Positions 47,890 to 57,369 of a stretch of DNA of 64,000 nucleotides are shown piece after piece; position 1 is the stretch's first letter; each line of letters starts with the position of its first letter. Under the pieces are notes generated by a model. That model searched no databases. It was not told where the DNA came from and saw only the letters and a program-made list of their open reading frames with translations. Origin of the DNA: Acetobacterium paludosum (GTDB lineage Bacteria > Bacillota > Clostridia > Eubacteriales > Eubacteriaceae); contig NZ_RXYA01000001.1 in NCBI RefSeq assembly GCF_008086595.1, positions 186,001-250,000 on the forward strand, written 5' to 3'. A program made the translations under genes and the position numbers.

Positions 47890-48069
47890 TAGATGTTTTG
47901 TAAACGTTTGTAATAAATTTGTATACACGATAAAACGGTGCTGTTACGGCATCTTGGGTGGCGTTAGTATTATAGACTGGGGACTCTTGACAGACTTCAG
48001 TTTTTTGGTAATTATTGATCTTCTAAATCAGATGCCTTTCAACTGAGGTGTGAAAACCGGATAAAATCA
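47890..48069. other. interval with no recognised gene
   Basis: Between the ncRNA promoter and azlD. No hairpin with a T-tract was found downstream of azlD, and no ORF with a ribosome site. Confidence 0.4.
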
Positions 48070-48411
48070 TCATACCAAAAACACGGTACGAATCAGAATC
48101 ATATAACACGCTGTACCCAGAATGATGCTGAGAAACGTATTGTTTTTGATGATCTGAACAGTGATCACCACTGCAACCGAAAAAAACTCGGCAAGGCCAA
48201 ATGGAAAAGCAGTCAGATTGATGTTTCGCAAACAGTATAGGACTAGAATAATCATTATCGATGCAGGTAATACGTTTCCGAGATAGGAGACGGTCTTGGG
48301 CATTTCTCTTTTCCCCCCAAACAGAAGATAGGGGGTCGCCCTGGTAAGGGCTGTCACTAAGGCGACAATCATCAAAGCAGCGACGGAATAGGTGAAATCA
48401 ACGGTCATCAT
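48070..48411 (-). CDS. azlD: branched-chain amino acid exporter small subunit AzlD
   Basis: 113-aa protein with four hydrophobic segments; ALVTALTRATPYLLFG is the AzlD/AzlD-like signature. It overlaps the 3' end of azlC; ATG 48411 (or 48408) follows GGAAGGTG. With AzlC it forms an LIV-E type exporter for branched-chain amino acids or azaleucine. Confidence 0.9.
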   Translation of the reverse strand: MMTVDFTYSVAALMIVALVTALTRATPYLLFGGKREMPKTVSYLGNVLPASIMIILVLYCLRNINLTAFPFGLAEFFSVAVVITVQIIKNNTFLSIILGTACYMILIRTVFLV

Positions 48412-49099
48412 TGGCACCTTCCATTCCGATGCTGATGGTGTCCTTCATTATGGCCAGGATGATTAAACTGACTGACAGGGCAGGAAGAATGAAGCGGTCT
48501 GCGCCCAATAAAAAATAAAAAATTATTGCGCTGGCCAGGCCCGTAATGGCAGGAATGCGGGAGTCGAATTGACGCCACTGGTTGACGCAGACCGTCACAA
48601 AAAAAGCTGTGGCAGAAAATTCGATTCCGGTCATATCAACTGGAACCAACTCCCCGAAGAGGGAACCGAAGGTACAGCTGAAAATCCACATCAGATGGCA
48701 CAACAAAGCAATGGTAAAGTCCACCTGCTGCTCATCCACCGCTTCAGGATATTCCAGTGAACATAAGACGGAATAGGTTTCATCAGTGAGGGTTAAAATC
48801 ATGTAGGGATATTGCCAGCCCATTTTCCGGAATTTATCAACAAATCCGATTCCGTAGAAAATGTGCCTTGCGTTGACGAAAAAAGTCATGACGGCAATCA
48901 TAGCCAGCGGCACTCCAGAGGACAGAAGTGAAACCATCACAATCTGCATGGAACCCGCATAGATGAAAACCCCGGATAGAAAAGCCCACAGAACTGAATA
49001 GCCAGCCTTATTAAGGAGCACGCCAAAGGCAAGCCCAATAAATAAATATGAAAATAGAAACGGTATGATTTGCTTAACAGCAAAACGAAATGATTTCAA
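48398..49099 (-). CDS. azlC: branched-chain amino acid exporter large subunit AzlC
   Basis: 233 aa, six to seven TM segments. IPFLFSYLFIGLAFGVLLNKAGYS and FFVNARHIFYGIGF are family motifs (LIV-E/AzlC/YgaZ). Followed by azlD with overlap. It is preceded by a 13-bp inverted repeat shared in sequence with the MocR promoter. Confidence 0.92.
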   Translation of the reverse strand: MKSFRFAVKQIIPFLFSYLFIGLAFGVLLNKAGYSVLWAFLSGVFIYAGSMQIVMVSLLSSGVPLAMIAVMTFFVNARHIFYGIGFVDKFRKMGWQYPYMILTLTDETYSVLCSLEYPEAVDEQQVDFTIALLCHLMWIFSCTFGSLFGELVPVDMTGIEFSATAFFVTVCVNQWRQFDSRIPAITGLASAIIFYFLLGADRFILPALSVSLIILAIMKDTISIGMEGANDDR

Positions 49100-49155
49100 T
49101 AGATCTTCCTCCCCGGCACCATGTTATGGTATAAAGACATGTTAGCATAGAAAAA

Positions 49156-49187
49156 TATGCCATACAATGATATAATTGTATGGCATA
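49156..49187 (-). promoter_or_regulatory. operator-like inverted repeat upstream of azlC
   Basis: TATGCCATACAAT (49156-49168) and its exact complement (49175-49187) with a 6-nt spacer. The ATACAAT/ATTGTAT arms are the same as in the MocR-promoter palindrome at 50599. Confidence 0.75.
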
Positions 49188-49191
49188 CAAA

Positions 49192-50580
49192 TCAGCGGAG
49201 TGTCTGCAATAGCTGTTGCAGAATGATTAACCCTTTTTCCAGTTCGGCAAGTGTTTCAGGAGCACCGACGGATACACGAACAGCTCGTTCAGGAAGGCTG
49301 TTTCCTACGGTAAATCGTTCAGCGGCATAAACCTGCACCCCATGCTCCAGAGCCAGGGATTCAAAGGCTGAGCCGGATATCCGGTTTGGAAGATGCAGCC
49401 AGCGAAAAATACAGGTTTCATCACCATCGCAGATAAAATCGGTAAGGATTTGGTTGGCCAGCTTGTTTCTGGAAATGGTGTTTTTTCGATGGCTTTCGAT
49501 AATGGCATTAATGTTGTTGGACACAATCATCCGTGCGGCAAGTTCCGCCATTAAAGGAGAAACAGAAATATTCATGTTGTAAAGTGCCTTGCTAAGAGAC
49601 TTTTTATATTGGTCCGGAACCGATACATAAGCCAGCCTGAGACCCGGAGCCGCGGTTTTGGACAGACTGGCAATATAGATTGTCTGTTGCGGGGCAAATG
49701 TTGCCACTGCAGGTAGCTTTTTCAGGCACATCAGGTGATAAGTCGAATCTTCTATGATGAAAATGTTCTGATTTCGGGCCACATGAGCCAGTGCTTTTCG
49801 GCAGGAAAGCGACATCCGATGGGTGGTCGGGTTATGGTGATCAGGGATCAGATAGATGCCTTTGAGATTTTCGTTTTTGCAGGCATCCATCAGGGCGAGC
49901 TCGTCCATCTCGCCATCTCTTTGTCTGATGGGTACCAACTGAATGCCCAGCATGCCCGCCGCGGTTTTCAGACCGGGATAGGTATGAGGGTCTGCACCGA
50001 TTTTATCCCCATGTTGGCAAAGCCCGGCAAGCGTTGCGGTGATGGCGTTTTGTCCGCCGTTAGAAAATAGAATACTGTCGATATTGGTAGCATACCCGCC
50101 TTTTTCCATGAGCTTGACGGCGGCGTCTTTTTGCCAGAGCATATCATTGGGCCGGCTGTAGCCAAATAATTTCACGATATCCGGTTCGTTAATCATACTT
50201 TTTAATTGCGACACAAGGAATTCATAAGAATCCGGCTCGGGGATGGTGGCGCCCAGTTCAATAACATTGGGAGCTCTTTTATCTGAAAGCAGATAGGCGT
50301 TGGACAATGCGTCAAAGGCGACGAAGGTGCCGCTTCCCACGGTGGCACTCAACAGCCCTTTTAATTCGCACACCTTGAAAGCCTTGGAAACGGTGCTGAC
50401 ATTGATATCTAAAAAATCCGCCAGTTCGCGCTGGGGAGGAAGCTTGATTCCTGGAATCAGGGTGCCTTCGACAATATCTTGTTCCAGCTGCTTAGCCAGA
50501 GAAAGATATAGGGGTTTGGTGCTGTGGTCGATGCCGGGCTGCCATGACATGGGGTAGTTTTCAAACGAGTTGATCGACAT
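49192..50580 (-). CDS. MocR-family regulator (GntR winged helix plus aminotransferase domain)
   Basis: 462 aa. N-terminal winged helix: LAKQLEQDIVEGTLIPGIKLPPQRELADFLDINVSTVSKAFKVCELKGLLSATVGSGTFV. Then a class I aminotransferase fold with YLIPDHHNPTTHRMS and the PLP lysine in IYIASLSKTAAPGLRLAYV. Start ATG 50580 with AAAGGA upstream; the frame to 50697 is not supported. It probably regulates azlCD downstream on the same strand. Confidence 0.92.
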   Translation of the reverse strand: MSINSFENYPMSWQPGIDHSTKPLYLSLAKQLEQDIVEGTLIPGIKLPPQRELADFLDINVSTVSKAFKVCELKGLLSATVGSGTFVAFDALSNAYLLSDKRAPNVIELGATIPEPDSYEFLVSQLKSMINEPDIVKLFGYSRPNDMLWQKDAAVKLMEKGGYATNIDSILFSNGGQNAITATLAGLCQHGDKIGADPHTYPGLKTAAGMLGIQLVPIRQRDGEMDELALMDACKNENLKGIYLIPDHHNPTTHRMSLSCRKALAHVARNQNIFIIEDSTYHLMCLKKLPAVATFAPQQTIYIASLSKTAAPGLRLAYVSVPDQYKKSLSKALYNMNISVSPLMAELAARMIVSNNINAIIESHRKNTISRNKLANQILTDFICDGDETCIFRWLHLPNRISGSAFESLALEHGVQVYAAERFTVGNSLPERAVRVSVGAPETLAELEKGLIILQQLLQTLR

Positions 50581-50598
50581 GGGTTCACATCCTTTTTT

Positions 50599-50620
50599 CA
50601 TACAATTATATAATTGTATG
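50599..50620 (-). promoter_or_regulatory. perfect palindrome over the MocR-gene promoter
   Basis: 22-bp perfect palindrome with ATACAATTAT/ATAATTGTAT arms; the minus-strand -10 TATAAT lies inside it, 19 bp before the start codon. Fits autoregulation. Confidence 0.8.
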
Positions 50621-50811
50621 GCAATACATGCAAGAAAATAAGAGAAACAAAGTGAGGGGCTTTCTTTATCTGATTTCCTCAAGAACGATTGCCCCAAACG
50701 GGGGCCAATTAAGTTGCAATATTTTTAGCAAATCGATTGCCAGTTTTCATGAAAAGGTTTAATATTAAGCTTAGATTTAAGTTTGCTGACAGCAGCGAAG
50801 GAGAGTATTAT

Positions 50812-51594
50812 ATGAGTAATGAATTATTTGACATCATGGCATATTTCAAAAGAATTGAATATAGTGGATCGACGGATGTTACCATTGAAACATTAAGAGG
50901 TCTGCATATCGCCCAGGTGATGAAGGTTCCTTTTGAAAACCTCGACATATTGAATAAAAAGCCGATTTCTCTTGAGATCGACGACTTGTTTAAAAAAATT
51001 GTAATGAACAAAAGAGGCGGTTATTGTTTTGAGATGAACGGGCTGTTTTCTTTTGTACTGAAAAAACTGGGATTTCGGGTGAAAAATCTTTTAGCCAGAG
51101 TATGGAAGGATGGGTTTGAATCTTCGGGAAAAACACATCAGGTTATGCTTGTTGAAATTGATGGTCAAAACTGGCTTTGTGACGTTGGTTTTGGTGGCAA
51201 TGGTCCAGTTTCCCCAATTTTGTTAGAGGAGGGATTCGAGCAGGAAGATTTTATGAGGCGATATCAAATCACCAGAGATCCGATCTACGGTTACATTCTT
51301 CAGTTTAAGATAAAGGATGTATTTCAGAATGTGTATGCGTTTACCTTAGACGAATGCTATCCTCAGGATTATGCAGTCGCTAATTATTATACATCAACAC
51401 ACCCCTCTTCCTTTTTCAGACAGGCGCCAATCTGCACCAAGCCGACTGAAGATGGGCGGGTCACTTTGTTTGATCATCAGTTGAAGATTGCCGGGAAGCA
51501 ATCGGAAACGGAGATTGCATTTGACAGCGATGAAGAAATCCAGGACGCCCTTCAAAATCATTTCGGAATCCATGAACAGGTCAAGTCAAAATAG
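50812..51594 (+). CDS. arylamine N-acetyltransferase family protein
   Basis: 260 aa. The catalytic triad is visible: Cys in RGGYCFEMNGLF, His in GKTHQVMLVE, Asp in WLCDVGFGGNG. The family moves an acetyl group from acetyl-CoA to aromatic amines or hydrazines. Start ATG 50812 behind GAAGGAGAG; the longer frame from 50737 has no site. Stands alone. Its acyl donor in an acetogen is presumably plentiful acetyl-CoA. Confidence 0.92.
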   Translation: MSNELFDIMAYFKRIEYSGSTDVTIETLRGLHIAQVMKVPFENLDILNKKPISLEIDDLFKKIVMNKRGGYCFEMNGLFSFVLKKLGFRVKNLLARVWKDGFESSGKTHQVMLVEIDGQNWLCDVGFGGNGPVSPILLEEGFEQEDFMRRYQITRDPIYGYILQFKIKDVFQNVYAFTLDECYPQDYAVANYYTSTHPSSFFRQAPICTKPTEDGRVTLFDHQLKIAGKQSETEIAFDSDEEIQDALQNHFGIHEQVKSK

Positions 51595-51671
51595 GCGAGA
51601 TGATAAAGAATAAAATAGCAAATCCTGTTTATATATCAGGCCGGTGGTCTGAAATTTATCATAATAACCGT

Positions 51672-54083
51672 TTAGTGGTATTGACTGAGCACCAGCGGCA
51701 GCTCTGCTTCTGGTACTGGTTTTGAAAAATAGTAGCCCTGTATCTTATGACAGCGCAGGCTTTTTAATATTTGAAGCTGCTCATTTGTTTCGACACCTTC
51801 CACTACTATTATAAGTCCGATGCTTCTGGCAATTTGGATAACATTATCCACAATGCCAAAAGAAATAGCATTAAAAGTAATGTCATCGACAAATGATTTA
51901 TCAAGTTTTACAGTTGTGATCGGCAGTGATTTTAAATAAGTCAGGGAGGAATAGCCTGTTCCGAAATCATCTAAGGCGATATTGATGTTTTTCTCTTTGA
52001 AAAATTTAAGCTTTTCATAAGCGGTGTCCATTGAGTTCATAAATACAGTCTCAGTAATTTCCAGTTCAAGATAAGCCGGATTCAGTCCGGTTGATTCAAG
52101 AATACTCAAAACAGTTTTTTCAAAATTCTCGTTTAGAAGCTGGATCGTTGATACATTGACGGAGACACAATACTCTGAATGGTGGGTTCGGTTATATTCC
52201 ATGATAAAGCGACAGGACTTTTCCAGGATCCAGGTTCCTAATTCGATGATAAGATTGGATTCTTCGGCAATCTTAATAAATTCAAAGGGTGGTATAAATC
52301 CTCGGACGGGATGATTCCACCTTACCAATGCTTCCATGCCATCGTAACGGTTCAGTTCCAGATCAAATTTTGGCTGATAATAAAGCTCTAATTCCTTGTT
52401 TTTCATGGCAAGCTTTAAATCCTGCTCCAAAGAGGCCTTTCGTTGTATATCTTCGTTCATTGAAGGATCAAATAGCATAAAATCATTTTTACCATTCAGC
52501 TTGACCCGATTCATGGCAAGTTCCGCTTTCTTCAAAAGCATCTCTAAATCATCCTTGCATTTTTCCGTGCAGATTTCACATCGGGTACCGTTACAAGAGT
52601 CGTTATAGGAGATTCCGATACTGACACTTGTGCTGATACTTTGTTCATTGATGATGAAGGCTTTTTCAAAAACGGAAAGGATCAATTTGGACAAATTTGT
52701 TACCGCATCACGGTTATAATAACCTTCTTTGCAGATTGCGAATTCATCCCCCGAAATGCGGTATATTTCATATTCTGGAAGTTCTCTGAGCAAATCCTTT
52801 AGAACACTTCCCATTTGAATCAACAAACCATCGCCGACACGATGGCCAAATAAATTGTTGATATATTTCAAATTATCAACATCAAGATAATAGACAACAG
52901 ATAAAGCGTTTTGTTCTTTAATATGTGAAACGGCGTTATATTTTTTATAAAGAAATACGCGATTCGGTAAACCGGTAATTGAATCAATATATGCTACAGT
53001 TTCCAGCTTTTTCTGTCCGGCTACCAGTTTTGCAACCATTGTCAGCATGGTGGTCTGAAGAATATCGATTTCCTCGTTTTGGGCGGTGGGCATATTTTCC
53101 ACAATGCTATATTCATTCTCGGAAATTGTTTTCATCGCATCAGCAACCCAACGGATGGGATGGGTGACATTTTTTTTCAGCCAGTGATTGGAGAAGCTAT
53201 AAAATATAAAAAACAATAGCGCTCCTAAAATTGACATTAATAAAACAATATGGTTTCGCATGGTATAAATTGAGAGCATTGATTTTCCCAAAAATAAAGC
53301 ACCAACCGGTTGATTGTTCGAATTAAAAACTGGAACGTAAGCGACCATGTAAGGTTCACCTAATATCGTGGATTTTCCATAATATTCTTGTCCTTGATCC
53401 AGAACTGTGGAAGCAACGGAGGCATCCAGAGTTGTTCCGATCTGATTAACATCGTTCTTCATAATGGTGGTTGCAATGCGTTTGTTTCCAGCAAAAATAG
53501 TAGCATCTAGAGCGGAGGTGTTTTTGATATATTCAACAGCGGTCTGATTTGCAATCGGCAACCCCACCAAAACGGTGCCGATCTGATTTTTGTTGGAATC
53601 AACGATGGGATAGCTGCAGAATAAATGTAATCCTATTTCGGCACTGCCATCTACCCATAAAGTCGGTTCTGTATTATTTATAGTTGTGTTTTGGGAAGCT
53701 AAATCTAAAACACTCTGATCACAGACGAGTTCTTTATAAGCGACTGCACCAGAACCGTTTATCTCAACAAATTCAATTCCGATAGTATTTGCGTAGTCGA
53801 TATATTTTTGTAAGGTCTGTTCAGTAGTGGTATCTTTTTGTAAAAGTAGTTGATCAGATTGATCAACTAATCCCGTTGTAAATGAAAGAAGCTCTGCTTT
53901 ATGATGATCAATCGCAACTTCTCTAAATTGAGAAATGCCGGTTGAAATGTTCTCGATTACATCTTCTTCATAGATCGAAAAAAATATGGCGATGGCGATA
54001 AAGAACCCAATGGTAACAATTAAAAAAATAATGCTGAGAATGAACAGATTCAACTTAAAATGAAGGGTGTTTTTATTAAACAT
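51672..54083 (-). CDS. Cache-GGDEF-EAL membrane c-di-GMP enzyme
   Basis: 803 aa. TM1 (about 8-35), an extracytoplasmic Cache-type sensor (about 40-275), TM2 (about 280-300), HAMP (about 305-355), GGDEF (about 375-535), EAL (about 550-800). The cyclase motif is ISGDEF, lacks an RxxD I-site, and may be inactive or GTP-sensing. The EAL domain keeps EALVRW, EITETV, DDFGTGYSSL, KLDKSF and EGVE, so phosphodiesterase activity is likely. The GGDEF domain holds an insertion with Cys497, Cys502, Cys505 and Cys509. ATG 54083 follows CAGGAG. Confidence 0.9.
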   Translation of the reverse strand: MFNKNTLHFKLNLFILSIIFLIVTIGFFIAIAIFFSIYEEDVIENISTGISQFREVAIDHHKAELLSFTTGLVDQSDQLLLQKDTTTEQTLQKYIDYANTIGIEFVEINGSGAVAYKELVCDQSVLDLASQNTTINNTEPTLWVDGSAEIGLHLFCSYPIVDSNKNQIGTVLVGLPIANQTAVEYIKNTSALDATIFAGNKRIATTIMKNDVNQIGTTLDASVASTVLDQGQEYYGKSTILGEPYMVAYVPVFNSNNQPVGALFLGKSMLSIYTMRNHIVLLMSILGALLFFIFYSFSNHWLKKNVTHPIRWVADAMKTISENEYSIVENMPTAQNEEIDILQTTMLTMVAKLVAGQKKLETVAYIDSITGLPNRVFLYKKYNAVSHIKEQNALSVVYYLDVDNLKYINNLFGHRVGDGLLIQMGSVLKDLLRELPEYEIYRISGDEFAICKEGYYNRDAVTNLSKLILSVFEKAFIINEQSISTSVSIGISYNDSCNGTRCEICTEKCKDDLEMLLKKAELAMNRVKLNGKNDFMLFDPSMNEDIQRKASLEQDLKLAMKNKELELYYQPKFDLELNRYDGMEALVRWNHPVRGFIPPFEFIKIAEESNLIIELGTWILEKSCRFIMEYNRTHHSEYCVSVNVSTIQLLNENFEKTVLSILESTGLNPAYLELEITETVFMNSMDTAYEKLKFFKEKNINIALDDFGTGYSSLTYLKSLPITTVKLDKSFVDDITFNAISFGIVDNVIQIARSIGLIIVVEGVETNEQLQILKSLRCHKIQGYYFSKPVPEAELPLVLSQYH

Positions 54084-54152
54084 TATTTTCTCCTGTTCCA
54101 GGGGCAAGAATTTTTGCAAGCATACACGGTCTAAACGTTTTCCTTGATAAGT

Positions 54153-54181
54153 ATTATAACTCTTCGTTTAGTTCGTTGCAA
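54153..54181 (-). promoter_or_regulatory. promoter of the EAL gene
   Basis: On the minus strand TTGCAA (54176-54181), 17 bp, TATAAT (54153-54158). Confidence 0.75.
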
Positions 54182-54471
54182 CTGAATCTTATGTACTCTT
54201 TCTTTTAAATTCGGAGATTCATCATAAGTTGAAAAATATGCAAAAAAATCTTAAATAGATAAACTTATGTAAAACAGTGACCTTCGAAAAGTTTTTCAGG
54301 GCGATCGCTGCCAATTTTTTTATTTTTTTATCCATAATTTTATTGAAAAGAGGAGCAGGGTAATCTAAAATTAGAAGAACTCTCATTAAAAATGCAAAAA
54401 ATGAGAATCAATCCCAATCACAAGTTGAAATAAGTATAAATAAAAATCAATGAAAAGAAGAGGTTGGATAA
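54182..54471. other. divergent interval with no recognised gene
   Basis: AT-rich DNA between two c-di-GMP genes. A CTCATT/AATGAG inverted repeat near 54381-54405 may be regulatory. No clear plus-strand promoter. Confidence 0.4.
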
Positions 54472-54573
54472 ATGGAAATTACAAATCGCAACTATTTGGA
54501 TATCGCAATTAATTTTGAACAGGATATTTTCAAGTTGAATCTGAATTGGGAAAGATGCAGATGTGTCAAATAA
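54472..54573 (+). CDS. 33-aa leader ORF overlapping the GGDEF gene
   Basis: ATG 54472 follows AAGAGGTTGG. The peptide ends ...WERCRCVK and its stop lies 8 bases inside the next gene, whose GTG start has only a poor ribosome site. This suggests translational coupling, with the short ORF acting as a leader. No family known. Confidence 0.5.
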   Translation: MEITNRNYLDIAINFEQDIFKLNLNWERCRCVK

Positions 54574-55738
54574 TTTAAAAAGCAACAAAAAGTTGATGAT
54601 TTTAATTACGGCTTTTATGATCGGTTTTATTTTATTCGTAATTGTTGGTTATAAAACAATCATAAACATCAAGATCAATGGAGAAATGTATAATGAAATA
54701 ATGTCTGGGAAAGAGCTTGTGGCGGATGTGTTGCCACCACCAGGATATATTATTGAATCCTATCTTGTCACACTTCAGTTAGCAAAAGAAACGGACACCG
54801 CTAAAATTGAGGAACTTATTAGTGAAGAGGCACAGCTGGAAAAAGATTATATGGCGTGTCATGATCTCTGGTCGAGCCGTTTGCCGGAGGGCGATTTAAA
54901 AGCGAATATGGTGGAAAATGCTTATCAGCCAGCAATGGAATTTTATGAAGTATTTGAAAGTGAATTCATTCCGGCAATTAGAAGTGGCGATCAGGTAAAG
55001 GCAAATGAAATAGTAACTGGTAAATTAGAGCCATTGTATACAGAGCATCGGCACGATATTGATCAGGTGGTTTCAATTGCCAATAATGAAAATTCAATGC
55101 TTGAAGACAGGGCCGGTAAAATGCTGGAATTCAATACTTTTATACTCATTATCTTGGCAACGGCAGTGTTGGTCACGGTCATTATTTATTGTGTTGGCAT
55201 TATCGGAAATGAAAAACTGAAAAAAATGTCATTGTTTGATGGGTTGACTGGTACAGCAAACCGCCGGTATTTTGATCAGGTGTTAATTCAGGAAATTGGT
55301 CAGGCTAAACGAGATAAAAATCCGTTGTCTTTGATTTTGATCGATGTTGACTATTATAAAGAGTATAATGATATGTATGGACATACCAAGGGGGATGATT
55401 GCCTTAGGAGAGTGGCAACAACCGTTAAAATGAATTTGAGGCGTCCCGGTGATTTCCTGGCACGTTATGGAGGGGATGAGTTTGTTTTGGTTCTTCCCAA
55501 TACAAACGAAGCAGGTTCAGCCCTGGTTGCAGAAAGATTACGGGCTGGTGTTGAAAAATTGTGTATTGATCATGTCAATTCCTTTTGTTCGGATTATGTC
55601 ACGTTGAGCATTGGCGTTGTAACGGCATCTCAGGAGGAAATTTTGGTGCCGGACGATCTGATTTCCGCAGCGGATAGAGCGCTGTATCAGTCCAAAATTG
55701 ATGGCCGCAACCGAGTTAGTGTGGGAAGTCTGAAATAG
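54563..55738 (+). CDS. membrane-bound diguanylate cyclase
   Basis: 391 aa. TM1 (about 11-33), an extracytoplasmic helical sensor of the four-helix-bundle type (about 34-185), TM2 (about 188-208), then GGDEF (about 220-388). RYGGDEFVLVLP is intact and the I-site RPGD lies five residues before it, so feedback inhibition by c-di-GMP is likely. DVDYYKEYNDMYGHTKGD is conserved. Start GTG at 54563, inside the leader ORF. Confidence 0.88.
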   Translation: MSNNLKSNKKLMILITAFMIGFILFVIVGYKTIINIKINGEMYNEIMSGKELVADVLPPPGYIIESYLVTLQLAKETDTAKIEELISEEAQLEKDYMACHDLWSSRLPEGDLKANMVENAYQPAMEFYEVFESEFIPAIRSGDQVKANEIVTGKLEPLYTEHRHDIDQVVSIANNENSMLEDRAGKMLEFNTFILIILATAVLVTVIIYCVGIIGNEKLKKMSLFDGLTGTANRRYFDQVLIQEIGQAKRDKNPLSLILIDVDYYKEYNDMYGHTKGDDCLRRVATTVKMNLRRPGDFLARYGGDEFVLVLPNTNEAGSALVAERLRAGVEKLCIDHVNSFCSDYVTLSIGVVTASQEEILVPDDLISAADRALYQSKIDGRNRVSVGSLK

Positions 55739-55795
55739 GCTGATGGTCTTATTATTGATGGCTTGAATTGAGTAGCCAGACGGGAGGCAGTAAAA

Positions 55796-56365
55796 ATGAA
55801 TAATGAATTAATAACAGTCCGTATGGCAACTGCGGCGGATACAGAAGAAATATTGGGTATTTATGGGCCTTACGTCACGGATACAGCCATTACATTTGAA
55901 TATGAGGTTCCCACAGTTGAGGAATTTGCAGAGCGGATCAAACACATACTGATGAAATACCCTTATCTGGTCGCAATATTAGATAAGAAAATTGTGGGTT
56001 ATGCTTATGCATCAACCTTCAAGGATCGGGCTGCTTATGCTTGGGCTGTTGAAATGACGGTTTATGTCAAGGAGGACTGCAAAGCAAAGGGGCTAGGAAA
56101 AAAGCTTTACATCGCTTTGGAAGAAATGCTGGAAAAGCAGAATATCATCAATCTGAACGCCTGTATTGCCTACCCGAATCCGGTGAGTATCGGCTTTCAC
56201 CAGCATATGGGGTACAAAACGGTGGGACATTTTACAAAATGCGGGTATAAATTTGAAACCTGGTATGATATGGTTTGGATGGAGAAAATGATCGGTAAGC
56301 ATCCAGTTCCACCCAACGAAGTCATCCCGATTACGCTGTTGAAAAAGCAATGGAATAAAATTTGA
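55796..56365 (+). CDS. GNAT acetyltransferase, phosphinothricin-acetyltransferase-like
   Basis: 189 aa. VRMATAADTEEILGIYGPYVTDTAITFEYEVPT is the typical PAT N-terminus, with VYVKEDCKAKGLGKKLYIALE the acetyl-CoA loop and NPVSIGFHQHMGYKTVGHF the C-terminal motif. PAT relatives acetylate methionine sulfone or related amino acids. GGGAGGC precedes the start. Followed by the B12-related gene 40 bp later. Confidence 0.88.
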   Translation: MNNELITVRMATAADTEEILGIYGPYVTDTAITFEYEVPTVEEFAERIKHILMKYPYLVAILDKKIVGYAYASTFKDRAAYAWAVEMTVYVKEDCKAKGLGKKLYIALEEMLEKQNIINLNACIAYPNPVSIGFHQHMGYKTVGHFTKCGYKFETWYDMVWMEKMIGKHPVPPNEVIPITLLKKQWNKI

Positions 56366-56405
56366 TATAATAGCTAATGATTAAGTATAAAGAGGAGGTA
56401 GAGAA

Positions 56406-57002
56406 ATGAACTGTAAAATTTTTATGAATTTCCCTTATGAGCTGAGTATGGATATCTTAAACGAAGAACTTAATCTCAAGGGTAGAGAAAGCATGCTGGA
56501 AATTGTTGCGCCGCTATTGGAGATGACTCAAAAAATCGCCAAACCGAAGGCTATTTATTTCAAAGCTGAGATCACGGACAAGAATGAAAAAAGTGTGATG
56601 GTTGATAATCAAATCTTTGAAAGTCAGTTGTTTGGGGGAACCGTTGAAAAAGGTGACAGGGTGTTCCCGTATATTGTCACAGTCGGTACAGAGCTTGATG
56701 ATTATGCCAAAACATTAACGGATTCCATGGATCAGTTCATGATCGATGAAATGATGAATCTTTTGGTTAATATCGGAAAAGTCTTTGTGGCTAATGAGGT
56801 TCAAAAAGAAGCCGGATGGGAAAAAACTCAGGACTATGTTCCCGGAAACGGAGAAGAATGGTCCACCGAGGAACAAACACGACTGTTTCATATGTTTGGG
56901 GATGATACCAAAAAAATCGGAGTATCGTTGGGAGAACACGCTTTTGTATTGCCGGGGCGTTCGACGATTGGAATTTTGTCCAAAAAGAAACAGGCGTTTT
57001 AA
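56406..57002 (+). CDS. stand-alone methionine-synthase activation-domain protein
   Basis: 198 aa resembling the C-terminal activation (AdoMet-binding) domain of MetH: YVPGNGEEWSTEEQTRLFHMFGDDTKKIGVSLGEHAFVLPGRSTIGI. In MetH this domain binds AdoMet for reductive methylation. As a separate protein in anaerobes it may serve corrinoid-protein reactivation. GAGGAGGT precedes the ATG. Located far from the methyltransferase operon. Confidence 0.85.
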   Translation: MNCKIFMNFPYELSMDILNEELNLKGRESMLEIVAPLLEMTQKIAKPKAIYFKAEITDKNEKSVMVDNQIFESQLFGGTVEKGDRVFPYIVTVGTELDDYAKTLTDSMDQFMIDEMMNLLVNIGKVFVANEVQKEAGWEKTQDYVPGNGEEWSTEEQTRLFHMFGDDTKKIGVSLGEHAFVLPGRSTIGILSKKKQAF

Positions 57003-57126
57003 CAGTTCTTGAAAATCTCTAATGCAATGGTTCTTTTTTCGCCGGTGACTGGTTTATTGGTATTTCTGTCGGCAGGAGTTAGTCGACCAGTCATTGGCTG
57101 TTAAAAGGACGATTTGGCTTTTGGGT

Positions 57127-57369
57127 CTAGATATACTGGAGATTGGAATGGGTGCGATTAATATATAGCAACGCCACTTCAATTTTTAATTCAACGCATT
57201 GTTCTAAATAGGCATCTTTATCAGACCTAAGCTTCTTTTCAAAATTTGAATCTATTTTTGGGGAAAGCTCAGGTATTGCTGTGAATTTTATTTTTTCATT
57301 GCGCGCTTTAGAAAGATCGTGACTCTTCGGATGATTCTTATAATAGGTAGCAAATCGTGATTCTATCAT
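57127..57369 (-). CDS. hypothetical protein (80 aa)
   Basis: Not recognised. Mostly helical, charged, without a membrane segment or known motif; starts ESRFATYYKNHPKSHDLSKARNEKI. A weak ribosome site (AAAGG, somewhat far) precedes ATG 57369. Codon use looks ordinary. Isolated between convergent and divergent neighbours. Confidence 0.5.
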   Translation of the reverse strand: MIESRFATYYKNHPKSHDLSKARNEKIKFTAIPELSPKIDSNFEKKLRSDKDAYLEQCVELKIEVALLYINRTHSNLQYI

